The notes under the pieces are model-generated. The model did no database searches. It was not told where the DNA came from and saw nothing but the letters and a program-made list of their open reading frames with translations. 45,854 bases of DNA, taken from positions 1 to 45,854 of the forward strand of contig CAJUBG010000030.1 of NCBI GenBank assembly GCA_910584575.1, in the 5' to 3' direction. Below are positions 16,214 to 24,348 of the stretch, piece after piece; position 1 is the first letter of the stretch; every line of letters begins with the position of its first letter. A program made the translations under genes and the position numbers. This DNA comes from an uncultured Dorea sp. GTDB taxonomy: Bacteria; Bacillota; Clostridia; Lachnospirales; Lachnospiraceae.

Positions 16214-17038
16214 CTATTTTCCTCCCGTCATAGCCACGCCCTCGATGAAGTGCTTCTGGAAACACAGATACAGCACTACCATCGGCAGCATAGCCAGAAG
16301 CGAGCCTGCCATCAGCACAGGATAATTTGTGCTGAACTGTCCGTTCAGGCTGGAAAGCCCTGCCGACAGCGTCGTAGAATTAATATTCGTATTCGCAACC
16401 AACGGCCACATCAAGTCCGTATAGGCAAATACCGCTGTAAAGACCGAGAGCGCCGCAACCGAGGACTTTGTAAGCGGAAACATAATCTTCGTAAAGGTCT
16501 GCCATCTGGTACATCCGTCCAGATACGCCGCCTCCGCCACCTCGTCCGGAATCCCCATATATGCCTGCCTTAAAAAGAATGTCCCAAACGCACTGACAAC
16601 CCCTGGAAATACCAGTGAGAATATGGTATCCGTCATTCCAAGCTTGGCAATCATCTGATACTGGGGAATAATGAAAATCTGTCCAGGTATCATCTGTTGT
16701 ACAATAATCAGCGTAAACAGTATGTTCTTCCCTTTAAAATTCAATTTCGCAAATGCATATCCTGCCATCGAGCAGAACACAACCGCACAGACCACCCGCA
16801 GGAAAATCATTAACGCTGTATTCAGGTAGAGATTCCCGAAGGGAAGCAAATCTACCACCTTAGAAAATGAGCTGAAATCCCAGTTTGCCGGCAGGATTGT
16901 GGGCGGTATCTGCATAACCTCCGCATTTGTCTTAAAAGAGGTAAGAAGCATCCACACAAAGGGGAAAATCATGATAACCAAACCAATCATCAACGCAATA
17001 TATGTAAGCAATGTTGTCGCATTTTTCTTCTGTCTCAT
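16214..17038 (-). CDS. Carbohydrate ABC transporter permease (MalG/LacG type)
   Basis: A 274-aa inner membrane permease of a CUT1 sugar importer, with about six hydrophobic segments. The EAA loop that docks the ATPase reads EVAEAAYLDGCTRWQTF (about 173-189). It ends FIEGVAMTGGK, typical of the MalG branch. GGGAGGTGG precedes the ATG. It is the last gene of binding protein -> permease 1 -> permease 2; the gap to permease 1 is 14 bases. No ATP-binding gene is in the operon, so it should use a shared MsmX-type ATPase made elsewhere. Confidence 0.93.
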   Translation of the reverse strand: MRQKKNATTLLTYIALMIGLVIMIFPFVWMLLTSFKTNAEVMQIPPTILPANWDFSSFSKVVDLLPFGNLYLNTALMIFLRVVCAVVFCSMAGYAFAKLNFKGKNILFTLIIVQQMIPGQIFIIPQYQMIAKLGMTDTIFSLVFPGVVSAFGTFFLRQAYMGIPDEVAEAAYLDGCTRWQTFTKIMFPLTKSSVAALSVFTAVFAYTDLMWPLVANTNINSTTLSAGLSSLNGQFSTNYPVLMAGSLLAMLPMVVLYLCFQKHFIEGVAMTGGK

Positions 17039-17052
17039 GTGATACCACCTCC

Positions 17053-17937
17053 CTAAACTTCGTAATTAACCCATTTCTTCTGTCCCACGAACTGAACCGC
17101 CGTAATAATACCAATCAAAAGTACGGTCCAGATTACGATTGCCGACGCATATCCTCGGTTACCGGATATGAAGGACTCACGGTAGAACAGGTAAATGAGT
17201 GACTGCGCCTTACTCAGCGCCGGATTGCCTTCCCCTACCATCATATATAGCAGGTCATACACCTTAAGGGATGCCATCAGCCGCATAATCAGCACCACAA
17301 ACAAGGTTGGCGACACCATGGGCAGGGTAATATAGCGGAACTGCTGTAATTTCGTACATCCGTCAAGGCTTGCCGCCTCATAATAGCTCTTAGAAATGTT
17401 CTGGATGCCGGACAAAAGCAGCACCGCGTCATAGCCAAGAGCACTCCAGATTGCTACAATCGCCACGGTAACGATTACCACGTTCGGGTTTGTAATCCAG
17501 TCAATGTTGGTATGAAACACAGTATTGATAATCCCGTACTCGGAGTTAAACATCCATTTCCATACCATAGCAACCGCCGCAGGCGCCACAACCATGGGAA
17601 GGAAGAAGATTGCGCGGAATACCACCTTCCCCTTAATCTTGGCATTTAACAGGATTGCAATTACCAGCGCCAGCAGCACCCCCACCGGAACCGTCAAAAT
17701 ACAGAACAGCACCGTATTCCATGTAGCGCGCCAGAACTCGGCGTCTCCGAACATTTTTGTGTAATTCGCAAGCCCTACAAACTCACGCCCGCCAAATACC
17801 TGGGCAGACGAAAAACTTAATATTATGGTATCTATAAGCGGATACACATTTAGAACAAGAAGACCGATAATGGTGGGGGCCACCATGAGATAGCCCCATT
17901 TATTATCCTGGTCAAATCCTTTTTTCTTTCTGTTCAT
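17053..17937 (-). CDS. Carbohydrate ABC transporter permease (MalF/LacF type)
   Basis: First permease of the CUT1 sugar importer, about six transmembrane segments, 294 aa from the ATG at 17937. That start (MNRKKKGFDQD) is preferred to an ATG at 17952 because GGGGGA lies 8 bases before it. The EAA loop is YEAASLDGCTKLQQF, followed by YITLPMVSPTLF. It forms a heterodimer with the second permease. Sugar specificity cannot be read from the sequence. Confidence 0.92.
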   Translation of the reverse strand: MNRKKKGFDQDNKWGYLMVAPTIIGLLVLNVYPLIDTIILSFSSAQVFGGREFVGLANYTKMFGDAEFWRATWNTVLFCILTVPVGVLLALVIAILLNAKIKGKVVFRAIFFLPMVVAPAAVAMVWKWMFNSEYGIINTVFHTNIDWITNPNVVIVTVAIVAIWSALGYDAVLLLSGIQNISKSYYEAASLDGCTKLQQFRYITLPMVSPTLFVVLIMRLMASLKVYDLLYMMVGEGNPALSKAQSLIYLFYRESFISGNRGYASAIVIWTVLLIGIITAVQFVGQKKWVNYEV

Positions 17938-17967
17938 CAAGAATTCCCCCATCTATCACTATATTCA

Positions 17968-19245
17968 CTATTCCTCGATTGCCTCTGTCACGATTGACTG
18001 CATTTTCTCAATTCCCTCGTCTACCGTCACACTCCCCGCGTAGATGTCAAGCATAGTCTGCTCTACCTTAGGCTCCCAGGAAGGTCTGGACGGATTGTTT
18101 ACGTATTTCACACTGTAATCGAACTCTCCAATCAGATTCTCAAGGGTAAGCTCGTAGCCCTTATCCGCAAAGCTCTGTACCCACGCATCCTCAAGGCCGT
18201 TGTACGCCGGAATTGCCGCGCCGGACTCGCCCTGTATCTTTTGAGCCTCCTCAGAGCCTAAGAATTTAAGAAAATCCATGGCAAGCTCTTTGTTCTTTCC
18301 CTTTGCCGCCGTAGCATAGGAAACGCTGTTAGAAATGGATGCACGGCCCTCACCCTCTGCCGGATTGGGACATTTAGGAAGCATGGCAACATCCCATTTC
18401 CCGTTCATATCCCCGTAGGTCGTACACAGGTTAATCAAATCCCAGTTTCCTGCATAATACATTGCGCCTTCTCCTGAGAAGAACATTTCTGCCGCCCCTG
18501 TGTTGGCAAACTGCTCTTGTGTGGGGCACCAGTCATTTTTCTGAAGGTCTACATAATATTTGATTGCGTCTGCCGTGGCGGCCTCTGTGTATTCTGCCTT
18601 CGTGCCGTCGTCATTTAATATCTGCCCGCCGTTCTGGTAAACGAAATTCCAGTATCCAATCTGGTCGTGGGAATATGCCATGTAGCCGTATTTTCCGGTT
18701 TTATCGTAAATCTGCGCAGACGCGCTTTCCAGGTCATCCCAGGTCCAAGTGTCGTCCGGATATGCCACCTCTGCCTTGTCAAATAATTCTTTGTTATAGA
18801 GAAGTCCTACGATATCCTTATCCTTTGGGACTCCGTAAATCTTTCCGTCGCTGCCTGTCGCATTTGCCACGGACACCTCCGAGTAATTGGCGGCATCTAC
18901 AATATCTGAACAGTCTGCAAGGATTTCGTTGTCCGCATATTTGTAAATCTGATTGGAATGCATCCAGAAAATGTCCGGCATGGAATTACTGGTTGCCGAC
19001 GCCTCAAGCTTTGTCCAGTATTCGTCCCAACCAACTGCCTGCACCTCGATTGTAACGCCTTCATGCTCTTTGGCGTAGGCTTCTGCCATTGCCTCCATGC
19101 CTGCTTTCTGTCCCTGGTCCCAGATTTGGAACACCAGATGCCCGTCTGAAGAACCGCCGCTTCCTTTTGAGCCGCACGCCGCAATCCCGAAAACCATAGC
19201 ACCCGTAAGCGTGACAGCCATCCCTTTTTTAACCCATTTGTTCAT
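17968..19245 (-). CDS. Sugar ABC transporter substrate-binding lipoprotein
   Basis: A 425-aa extracellular binding protein of the CUT1 family. The N-terminus is a lipoprotein signal: positively charged start, hydrophobic run, and lipobox GIAAC with Cys24 as the lipidated residue, then a Gly/Ser linker. The mature part has the family's LVFQIWDQGQKAGMEAMAEA opening and the GEGAMYYAGNWDL motif near the middle. GGAGG precedes the ATG. It is the first gene of the operon, divergent from an AraC-type regulator that probably controls it. The ligand is unknown. Confidence 0.93.
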   Translation of the reverse strand: MNKWVKKGMAVTLTGAMVFGIAACGSKGSGGSSDGHLVFQIWDQGQKAGMEAMAEAYAKEHEGVTIEVQAVGWDEYWTKLEASATSNSMPDIFWMHSNQIYKYADNEILADCSDIVDAANYSEVSVANATGSDGKIYGVPKDKDIVGLLYNKELFDKAEVAYPDDTWTWDDLESASAQIYDKTGKYGYMAYSHDQIGYWNFVYQNGGQILNDDGTKAEYTEAATADAIKYYVDLQKNDWCPTQEQFANTGAAEMFFSGEGAMYYAGNWDLINLCTTYGDMNGKWDVAMLPKCPNPAEGEGRASISNSVSYATAAKGKNKELAMDFLKFLGSEEAQKIQGESGAAIPAYNGLEDAWVQSFADKGYELTLENLIGEFDYSVKYVNNPSRPSWEPKVEQTMLDIYAGSVTVDEGIEKMQSIVTEAIEE

Positions 19246-19591
19246 GTTCTTTCCTCCCGCTTATTCGTATTTTTCGTATCTTGTCTCCTTACCGACGTTC
19301 TGTCGGCAATACACCGGAAGGCGTAATAAATATCCTTCATTTGCCTTCCTTCTAAAAATATACAGACGTAAAATATACCAAAATTACACATTACGAATAA
19401 ACCGGCCGGATTCATTCTGTTTACGCCAATCCCTTGGATTATATACATTATATCCATATTTGCACAGTAATTGAATAGCTTGTGTAATCCAGATATATAG
19501 CCCAATGACACATTTGTATTCATTTTTAATATTTCTATTTGCATTTTGGTATATTTTGTGTTTAGATGATAGTAGAAGGAGGCATTTTGTT
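19246..19591. promoter_or_regulatory. Divergent control region between sugar ABC operon and AraC gene
   Basis: This 346-bp gap holds both promoters. A 15-bp box ATTTTGGTATATTTT occurs at 19543-19557 (plus, reading toward the AraC gene) and as its exact inverse at 19370-19384 (reading toward the ABC operon). Each contains a TATATT -10 preceded by TGG, and could be a matched pair of promoters or regulator sites. The ABC mRNA leader can form a GGAAGGC/GCCTTCC hairpin (19316-19349) and a CCGAC/GTCGG hairpin (about 19292-19306). I see no convincing gene here; a minus-strand ORF of 100 codons across it lacks a good start. Confidence 0.5.
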
Positions 19592-20446
19592 ATGAATGAT
19601 ATTTTTCATGTGTTTCATAATCAGAATTTTATAGACTTATGTATGTATCAGTTCGGATATGCGCAGAATGATCCTTTATCCTCTTTCGGTCCTCATGTCC
19701 GTTCCCACTATCTGTTTCACTATGTCATATCCGGCGCCGGAAAGCTTCAGGCAACGGATTCAAACGGCGTGGATCATACCTACCATATCCGAAGCGGGCA
19801 GGGATTTCTGATTGTTCCGGAGCAGATAACAACTTACACTTCCACGGAAGACCACCCCTGGGAGTATACCTGGATTGAATTCGACGGCCTGCACGCAAAA
19901 GAGGCAATGCTGGTTGCCGGCCTTTCGGCAGACAATCCCGTCTATCGCTCTGATGACAAACTCCTGTCATCCAAATTGAAGGACAGTATGCTCTACATCT
20001 GCCATCACCAGGACGAGACGCCTTTTCATCTCATGTCTTATCTTTACATGTTTTTAGACTGTCTGATGCGCTCATCTGCTTCAAAAACAACGCCTAAGAC
20101 AGAAGGAATGAGCAGTTATTATCTGGAGTGGGCAATGACTTACATTGACCAACATTTTCACACAGACATTTCTGTTGCAGATATTGCAAATTCCTGTCAA
20201 ATTCACAGGAATTATCTTGGAAAAATTTTTCGTGAGAGCCTGGGCGTCAGCCCACAGGAATTTTTGATTAACTTCAGAATGAAAAAGGCTGTTCAGCTTC
20301 TGACCGCAACAAAGTTATCAATCAAAGATATAGGAAATGCAGTCGGCTATCCAAACCAACTGCATTTCTCAAGGGCTTTTAAAAATGTATACGGAATGTC
20401 TCCCAGAGACTATCGTTCAAAGCATTATCTGGGACCGCCAAATTAA
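19592..20446 (+). CDS. AraC family transcriptional regulator of the sugar ABC operon
   Basis: A 284-aa regulator. Residues about 15-110 form an AraC-type cupin sugar-sensing domain (HYLFHYVISGAGKL...GQGFLIVPEQ). Residues about 180-284 carry two helix-turn-helix motifs: ISVADIANSCQIHRNYLGKIF and LSIKDIGNAVGYPNQLHFSRAF. The start is set at ATG 19592, behind AGAAGGAGG; an upstream in-frame extension has no ribosome binding site. It is divergent from the binding-protein gene, the usual place for a local activator. Confidence 0.93.
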   Translation: MNDIFHVFHNQNFIDLCMYQFGYAQNDPLSSFGPHVRSHYLFHYVISGAGKLQATDSNGVDHTYHIRSGQGFLIVPEQITTYTSTEDHPWEYTWIEFDGLHAKEAMLVAGLSADNPVYRSDDKLLSSKLKDSMLYICHHQDETPFHLMSYLYMFLDCLMRSSASKTTPKTEGMSSYYLEWAMTYIDQHFHTDISVADIANSCQIHRNYLGKIFRESLGVSPQEFLINFRMKKAVQLLTATKLSIKDIGNAVGYPNQLHFSRAFKNVYGMSPRDYRSKHYLGPPN

Positions 20447-20458
20447 CGCGGTCCCATT

Positions 20459-20911
20459 CTATTTTTTCCTTTCCTTCCACACCTTCGCCAGAATATCTTT
20501 TAATACCAGAAACGCATCCATTTCCGAATACCCGTACTCTGCTTTTAATTCGTCTATCATTGCGCCCAAACGTACCTCATAGTTGGGGGTATTGACCTCC
20601 TTCTGGTAGCTAAGCAGGATGGGATACTTCTTTCCCCACGCGCTGGTCCAGTCGATTTTCTCCTCCACTTCCTCACTCGTCCGTTCGATTGCCTGCTGTA
20701 TCTCCCTTACGTCAATATCAAAATCGATCAATTCGTCCAGAGACAGGTTGTACAATACCGCCATCTTTTTGGACTGGCGTATGTCAGGAAGCGTCTCGTC
20801 TGTCTCCCATTTAGAAACGGTCTGACGGCTCACGCCTAACCTCTCTGCCACTTCCTCCTGTGAAAGTCCGCATTTTTTCCGCGCATGAAATAAACTGTTT
20901 CCTAAGCTCAT
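20459..20911 (-). CDS. XRE family helix-turn-helix regulator
   Basis: A 150-aa protein. Residues 1-60 are a Cro/CI-type DNA-binding domain (LSQEEVAERLGVSRQTVSKWE). The C-terminal 90 residues are helical and of unknown role (GYSEMDAFLVLKDILAKVW). GGAGG precedes the ATG at 20911. It is divergent from the EamA transporter gene across a 194-bp gap, so it may control that gene or itself. It converges with the AraC gene, only 12 bases apart, so the two stops face each other. Confidence 0.9.
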   Translation of the reverse strand: MSLGNSLFHARKKCGLSQEEVAERLGVSRQTVSKWETDETLPDIRQSKKMAVLYNLSLDELIDFDIDVREIQQAIERTSEEVEEKIDWTSAWGKKYPILLSYQKEVNTPNYEVRLGAMIDELKAEYGYSEMDAFLVLKDILAKVWKERKK

Positions 20912-21038
20912 GTGGTTCTCCCTCCTTTTTTGTTGTAAGACAAGTATAAAATGTAGTTGGGGAAAATACCACCGCTTTTATTTTGCAGTTTTGCGCGTTT
21001 TCTTAACTTTTCTCTGGGTGATTATATAGCTAAAAATA

Positions 21039-21066
21039 TTGACTTTTCTCTCTCTTTCTCTATAAT
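21039..21066 (+). promoter_or_regulatory. Strong sigma-A promoter of the EamA gene
   Basis: TTGACT (21039-21044), a 16-base CT-rich spacer and a perfect TATAAT (21061-21066), 39 bases before the ATG. Confidence 0.65.
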
Positions 21067-21105
21067 ATACTTGTCGAACACACATAAAAGGAGAAAACCA
21101 GAACA

Positions 21106-21966
21106 ATGGACACACAAACGCATTTTAACAAAAATATCTTATACTTACATATCGCCGTCATGCTTTTCGGATTGGCAGGCGTTGTCGCACAGTTTGTAGA
21201 AGTATCCGCCGTCATGGTCGCTCTGGGTCGGGTCATCTGTTCTTCCGCGCTTCTGCTCATAATCGCGCTCGTAAAAAGGGACAGGCTGAGGCTTGACTCA
21301 AAAAGAGATGTATTTCTGATTATCCTCACAGGCGCAGTCATGGCTGCCCACTGGACCACATTTTTCCAGTCTATCCAGGTGTCAACGGTAGCAATCGGGA
21401 CGATTACCTTCTCCACGTTCCCCCTGTTCCTGACATTCCTGGAGCCAATGATATTCCATGAAAAAATACGCCGGCAGAGCATTTTCAGCGCAATCATTCT
21501 GTTTATTGGAGTGTTGATTACCATACCGGAATTCTCTATGGCAAATAATACTACAATCGGTATTATCTGGGGTATGATTTGCAGCCTTACCTATGCGATT
21601 CTGACGCTGGCAAACCGTTACTTTTCAGCCCGATATGCCGCCCGAACCATCTGCCTTTATGAACAGGGTTCTGCCGCCGTGGTACTTCTTCCGGCGCTGT
21701 TTCTGGTGGAGACGACATGGAGGGCGCAGGATATTGCCGGAGTTGCCTTTGTCGGGTTCATCTGTACAGCCTTTGCACATTCCCTGTATGTGACCGCACA
21801 GAAAAGCGTGAAGGCTCAGACCGCAGGAATCGTATCAGGAATGGAAACTGTCTATGGGATTGTCTATGCGCTGCTTTTCCTTGGGGAAATTCCAACCATA
21901 CGGGAACTGGTAGGAGGGGCTGTCATCTTGAGCGTTGCGATGTATTCATCGCTGAAAGCGAAATAA
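21106..21966 (+). CDS. EamA/DMT superfamily transporter
   Basis: A 286-aa membrane protein with about ten hydrophobic segments arranged as two EamA repeats (about 12-140 and 150-284). It belongs to the drug/metabolite exporter family, whose members move amino acids, nucleotides or drugs; the substrate is not predictable. The second repeat shows the typical VSGMETVYGIVYALLFLGE stretch before the last helices. AAAGGAG precedes the ATG and a near-consensus promoter lies upstream. Confidence 0.9.
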   Translation: MDTQTHFNKNILYLHIAVMLFGLAGVVAQFVEVSAVMVALGRVICSSALLLIIALVKRDRLRLDSKRDVFLIILTGAVMAAHWTTFFQSIQVSTVAIGTITFSTFPLFLTFLEPMIFHEKIRRQSIFSAIILFIGVLITIPEFSMANNTTIGIIWGMICSLTYAILTLANRYFSARYAARTICLYEQGSAAVVLLPALFLVETTWRAQDIAGVAFVGFICTAFAHSLYVTAQKSVKAQTAGIVSGMETVYGIVYALLFLGEIPTIRELVGGAVILSVAMYSSLKAK

Positions 21967-21999
21967 TTCCAGTAGACATATATACGAAAAAGTTGTAGA

Positions 22000-22063
22000 A
22001 TAGAAATAGATAATATTTTATCTATTTCTATATTTTTTAGGCTATTTTGGATAATATTTTATC
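22000..22063 (+). promoter_or_regulatory. Two identical palindromic operator-like sites before the HTH gene
   Basis: The palindrome GATAATATTTTATC occurs at 22009-22022 and again at 22050-22063, 41 bp apart centre to centre (about four helical turns). The first is embedded in a longer perfect inverted repeat with 14-bp arms (22000-22013 and 22018-22031) followed by TATTTTTT, so it may also end EamA transcription. The spacing and position suggest cooperative autorepression by the downstream HTH protein. Confidence 0.6.
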
Positions 22064-22087
22064 TATTTATTAAGGAGAGCAGTATTT

Positions 22088-22372
22088 ATGCAGAGAGAGT
22101 ATTTATGGGAAACCGCGGACGAAATTAATCAGCAACTGGCTAACCGAGTGCGGAAGATCCGAAAGCGGCGTTCCATTTCACAGGAAAAATTAAGCAAGAT
22201 GAGTGGCGTCAGTTTTGGCTCTGTAAAACGCTTTGAAGCTACGGGGAATATCTCATTATTATCATTGACAAAGCTTGCGATTGCGCTTGACTGTACGGAC
22301 GAAATCAAGAATATGTTCCGGCAGGTGCCTTATAAAAATATTGAGGAGGTAATCCGTGAAAACAGCTTTTGA
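22088..22372 (+). CDS. Small XRE/HipB-like DNA-binding protein
   Basis: A 94-aa protein with a central helix-turn-helix (about 18-75): RKRRSISQEKLSKMSGVSFGSVKRFE. The size and fold fit antitoxin-type repressors such as HipB. AAGGAG precedes the ATG, and two identical palindromes lie just upstream. The next reading frame starts at GTG 22356, overlapping its end and with GAGGAGG inside its last codons. That is the two-gene layout of an antitoxin-toxin operon, but only about 20 codons of the second gene remain before repeat DNA. Confidence 0.8.
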   Translation: MQREYLWETADEINQQLANRVRKIRKRRSISQEKLSKMSGVSFGSVKRFEATGNISLLSLTKLAIALDCTDEIKNMFRQVPYKNIEEVIRENSF

Positions 22373-22604
22373 ATATCATGAACAGTGGATGATAGAAGAA
22401 GGCGCAAATTTGAAGTATACCCAAGGGCACACCGTAATGCATACCCTTCGGGTAGGTGGACTTCGTCCAGCAAGGTATACCCAAGGGCACACCGTAATGC
22501 ATACCCTTCGGGTAGGTGGACTTCGTCCAGCAAGGCATACCCAAGGGCACACCGTAATGCATACCCTTCGGGTAGGTGGACTTCGTCCAACAAGGTATAA
22601 ATAA
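22356..22604 (+). pseudogene. Truncated second gene of the HTH operon, running into repeats
   Basis: GTG at 22356 has a strong GAGGAGG eight bases upstream and overlaps the HTH stop, so it is a real translation start. Codons 1-20 (MKTAFEYHEQWMIEEGANLK) are unique. From 22415 the frame enters the three-unit 60-bp repeat array and encodes the same 20-residue phrase (GHTVMHTLRVGGLRPA) three times before stopping. The original gene was most likely cut by arrival or expansion of the repeats. Its identity is lost; HipA or another toxin is a guess from context only. Confidence 0.5.
22415..22600 (-). repeat. Dispersed ~60-bp repeat, array 2 (3 copies)
   Basis: Three tandem units of exactly 60 bp (22415-22474, 22475-22534, 22535-22594) plus a partial GTATA. 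They differ at only one or two bases. In reference orientation they lie on the minus strand, with hairpins GGAC-GAA-GTCC and TACCC-GAA-GGGTA. Compared with array 1, the second stem has changed GCCC/GGGC to TACCC/GGGTA, keeping base pairing. Relative to the upstream HTH gene the orientation is the same as in array 1 relative to its upstream gene. Confidence 0.85.
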
Positions 22605-22614
22605 TTCTCAGACT

Positions 22615-22653
22615 ATATCGGCAAAGGCAGATTATAATTACCTTTGCCGATAT
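22615..22653. terminator. Hairpin between array 2 and the AAA/nuclease gene
   Basis: Perfect 13-bp arms (22615-22627 with 22641-22653) with a 13-base loop, 10 bases before the stop of the convergent minus-strand gene. No long U-tract on either side, but well placed to end transcription from both directions. Confidence 0.65.
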
Positions 22654-22662
22654 TTAAGCTGA

Positions 22663-24261
22663 CTAAAGTTCCAAAACCTTTCTGTCCAATTTTTCTATCC
22701 TGCAACTATGCTTTTTATTCTTTACATCATAACAAACCCCGACCAAAAGCACATCCCCGCCATAATCCTGGAAAATCTGAGGATAACGATTCTTTTTAAT
22801 CTGATTAATCGCCCCGTCTTCCGTCTTATTCCATTTCAATTCAATCAGAAGAACCGGCATAGAAGAACCTTTTTTTGGTATATAAACCACATCAGCATAC
22901 CCAATACCCGATGCCAGTTCCTCCACCTTCATAAATTCATCCATACAACTAATATACGCAAAACGTATGGTACTCCTCAACGCCTGCTCATTATTATAAA
23001 AAAGCGGCGCCGTCCCTGCGCTGTGTACTTCTTCGAGAGCAGCGGCAACCGCCTCCTCGTCCATGCCTAACGTCTGTTCCAGAAGAAAGTCAGAATTCCT
23101 AATCAACTTCGCAATCTCCTGGTGCCTGCCCGCCGTTACGGCACGAATAAACTCCTGCCTGACTTCCTCATTGGGAATAAAAACACTTTTTTCATCAGCA
23201 TCATACGCAAGATAACCTAAATGCACCAACAGGGTAAGAACATCATCCTTCCTTTTAATCGTAGTCATATCATTCTGAAAAGTTCCCGTATCAATCTTGA
23301 TGCGCTCTCCCCCAAGCATCTGGACAATCGCCTCTTTCAAACCGTCCTCGTCCAAATCAATATATATTTTCAACGATTCATATGTCTCGGACTGAGTCCA
23401 GTAATTCCCTATCCTGTTCCTTACCAAAGCATCCATGACCGACTTGGGGCTGTAAATATGCGTATTTTCTCCCAGGATATAACCATCATACCATTCACGA
23501 ATAGCCGAAAAACCTATCTTTGATCCTTCACACAATTTTCGGACTTCATTTTCCGTAAATCCCATATATTTCTCTAAAGGTTCCGGCGCAAGCATAGTAT
23601 ATTCTTCAAAATCCGTCATTGCCGACTGCGTTCCATATTTTTTAATCGGCAGGATACCTGTCATATAGGCTGCTTCTATCATCTTGTCCGTCTGACCGCT
23701 GCTTTTGAACAGACTGCGCAAAAGCTGGATATACTGCTCTTGTAATACATGGTCATTCCTGGCCTCGCGGAACAACGCATCCCATTCATCAATGATGATA
23801 ATAAAACGCTTCCCTGTTACCTCGTTAATCTTAGCAAGCGTTTCGGGAAGGGTCTGTTCCTGTTTTACATCCGGATAAAGCTCTCGTAATTCCTCCACCA
23901 CTTTAACCTGCAGATTTGACACCGTATCTTTAATATTATCTGCAATAGAAATAAACCATGTGATATCCAGGTAAATCACGTTATGCTGATTCAAATGTTC
24001 TTTATAGGAACTTTTTTGGGCAATCTTCAAATCGGCAAACAATCTGCCGGAATCGCAGCTTTTATCATAATAGGCACATAACATCTGAGCCGCATAAGAT
24101 TTTCCAAAACGACGCGGCCTGCTGACACAAGTGAGCTTTCGTTTCGTTCCCAACGTACTGTTGATAAATGAAATCAATTCCGTTTTATCTACATAAGTAC
24201 CCTTAAGCGCAGCGGCAAATCCCGCATTGCCGGCATTCACATAATTTCCCACAGGATACAC
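22663..24261 (-). CDS. AAA ATPase with C-terminal PD-(D/E)XK nuclease (AAA-ATPase-like/DUF1703)
   Basis: A 532-aa protein of a family very common in gut Clostridia and Bacteroidetes. N-terminal AAA-ATPase-like domain: VSRPRRFGKS (46-55) as P-loop variant, and IIIDEWDALF as Walker B. C-terminal DUF1703 nuclease fold: Asp457 in GYADVVYIP, then IELKW with Glu474 and Lys476, the D...ExK pattern. The function is not established; roles in mobile elements or defence have been suggested. The N-terminal half is a clear homologue of the first 370 residues of the fusion protein at 31064-33358. This copy is full length, so it is the yardstick for the two damaged relatives nearby. Confidence 0.88.
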   Translation of the reverse strand: MYPVGNYVNAGNAGFAAALKGTYVDKTELISFINSTLGTKRKLTCVSRPRRFGKSYAAQMLCAYYDKSCDSGRLFADLKIAQKSSYKEHLNQHNVIYLDITWFISIADNIKDTVSNLQVKVVEELRELYPDVKQEQTLPETLAKINEVTGKRFIIIIDEWDALFREARNDHVLQEQYIQLLRSLFKSSGQTDKMIEAAYMTGILPIKKYGTQSAMTDFEEYTMLAPEPLEKYMGFTENEVRKLCEGSKIGFSAIREWYDGYILGENTHIYSPKSVMDALVRNRIGNYWTQSETYESLKIYIDLDEDGLKEAIVQMLGGERIKIDTGTFQNDMTTIKRKDDVLTLLVHLGYLAYDADEKSVFIPNEEVRQEFIRAVTAGRHQEIAKLIRNSDFLLEQTLGMDEEAVAAALEEVHSAGTAPLFYNNEQALRSTIRFAYISCMDEFMKVEELASGIGYADVVYIPKKGSSMPVLLIELKWNKTEDGAINQIKKNRYPQIFQDYGGDVLLVGVCYDVKNKKHSCRIEKLDRKVLEL

Positions 24262-24348
24262 CCCTCTCCAAAGCCATAAACTTACCTATATTCTATCACG
24301 GCTGTCACCCTGCCGCAAGCCACATGGAAGCTTCCATCAACCCCAAAA

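Noticed and set aside
19242..19544. Minus-strand 100-codon frame in the sugar operon control region
   Set aside because: No ribosome binding site at its start; it overlaps the binding-protein start in another frame and the promoter region.
22415..22600. CRISPR array
   Set aside because: Units of 60 bp follow each other directly with no unique spacers, and no cas genes are near.
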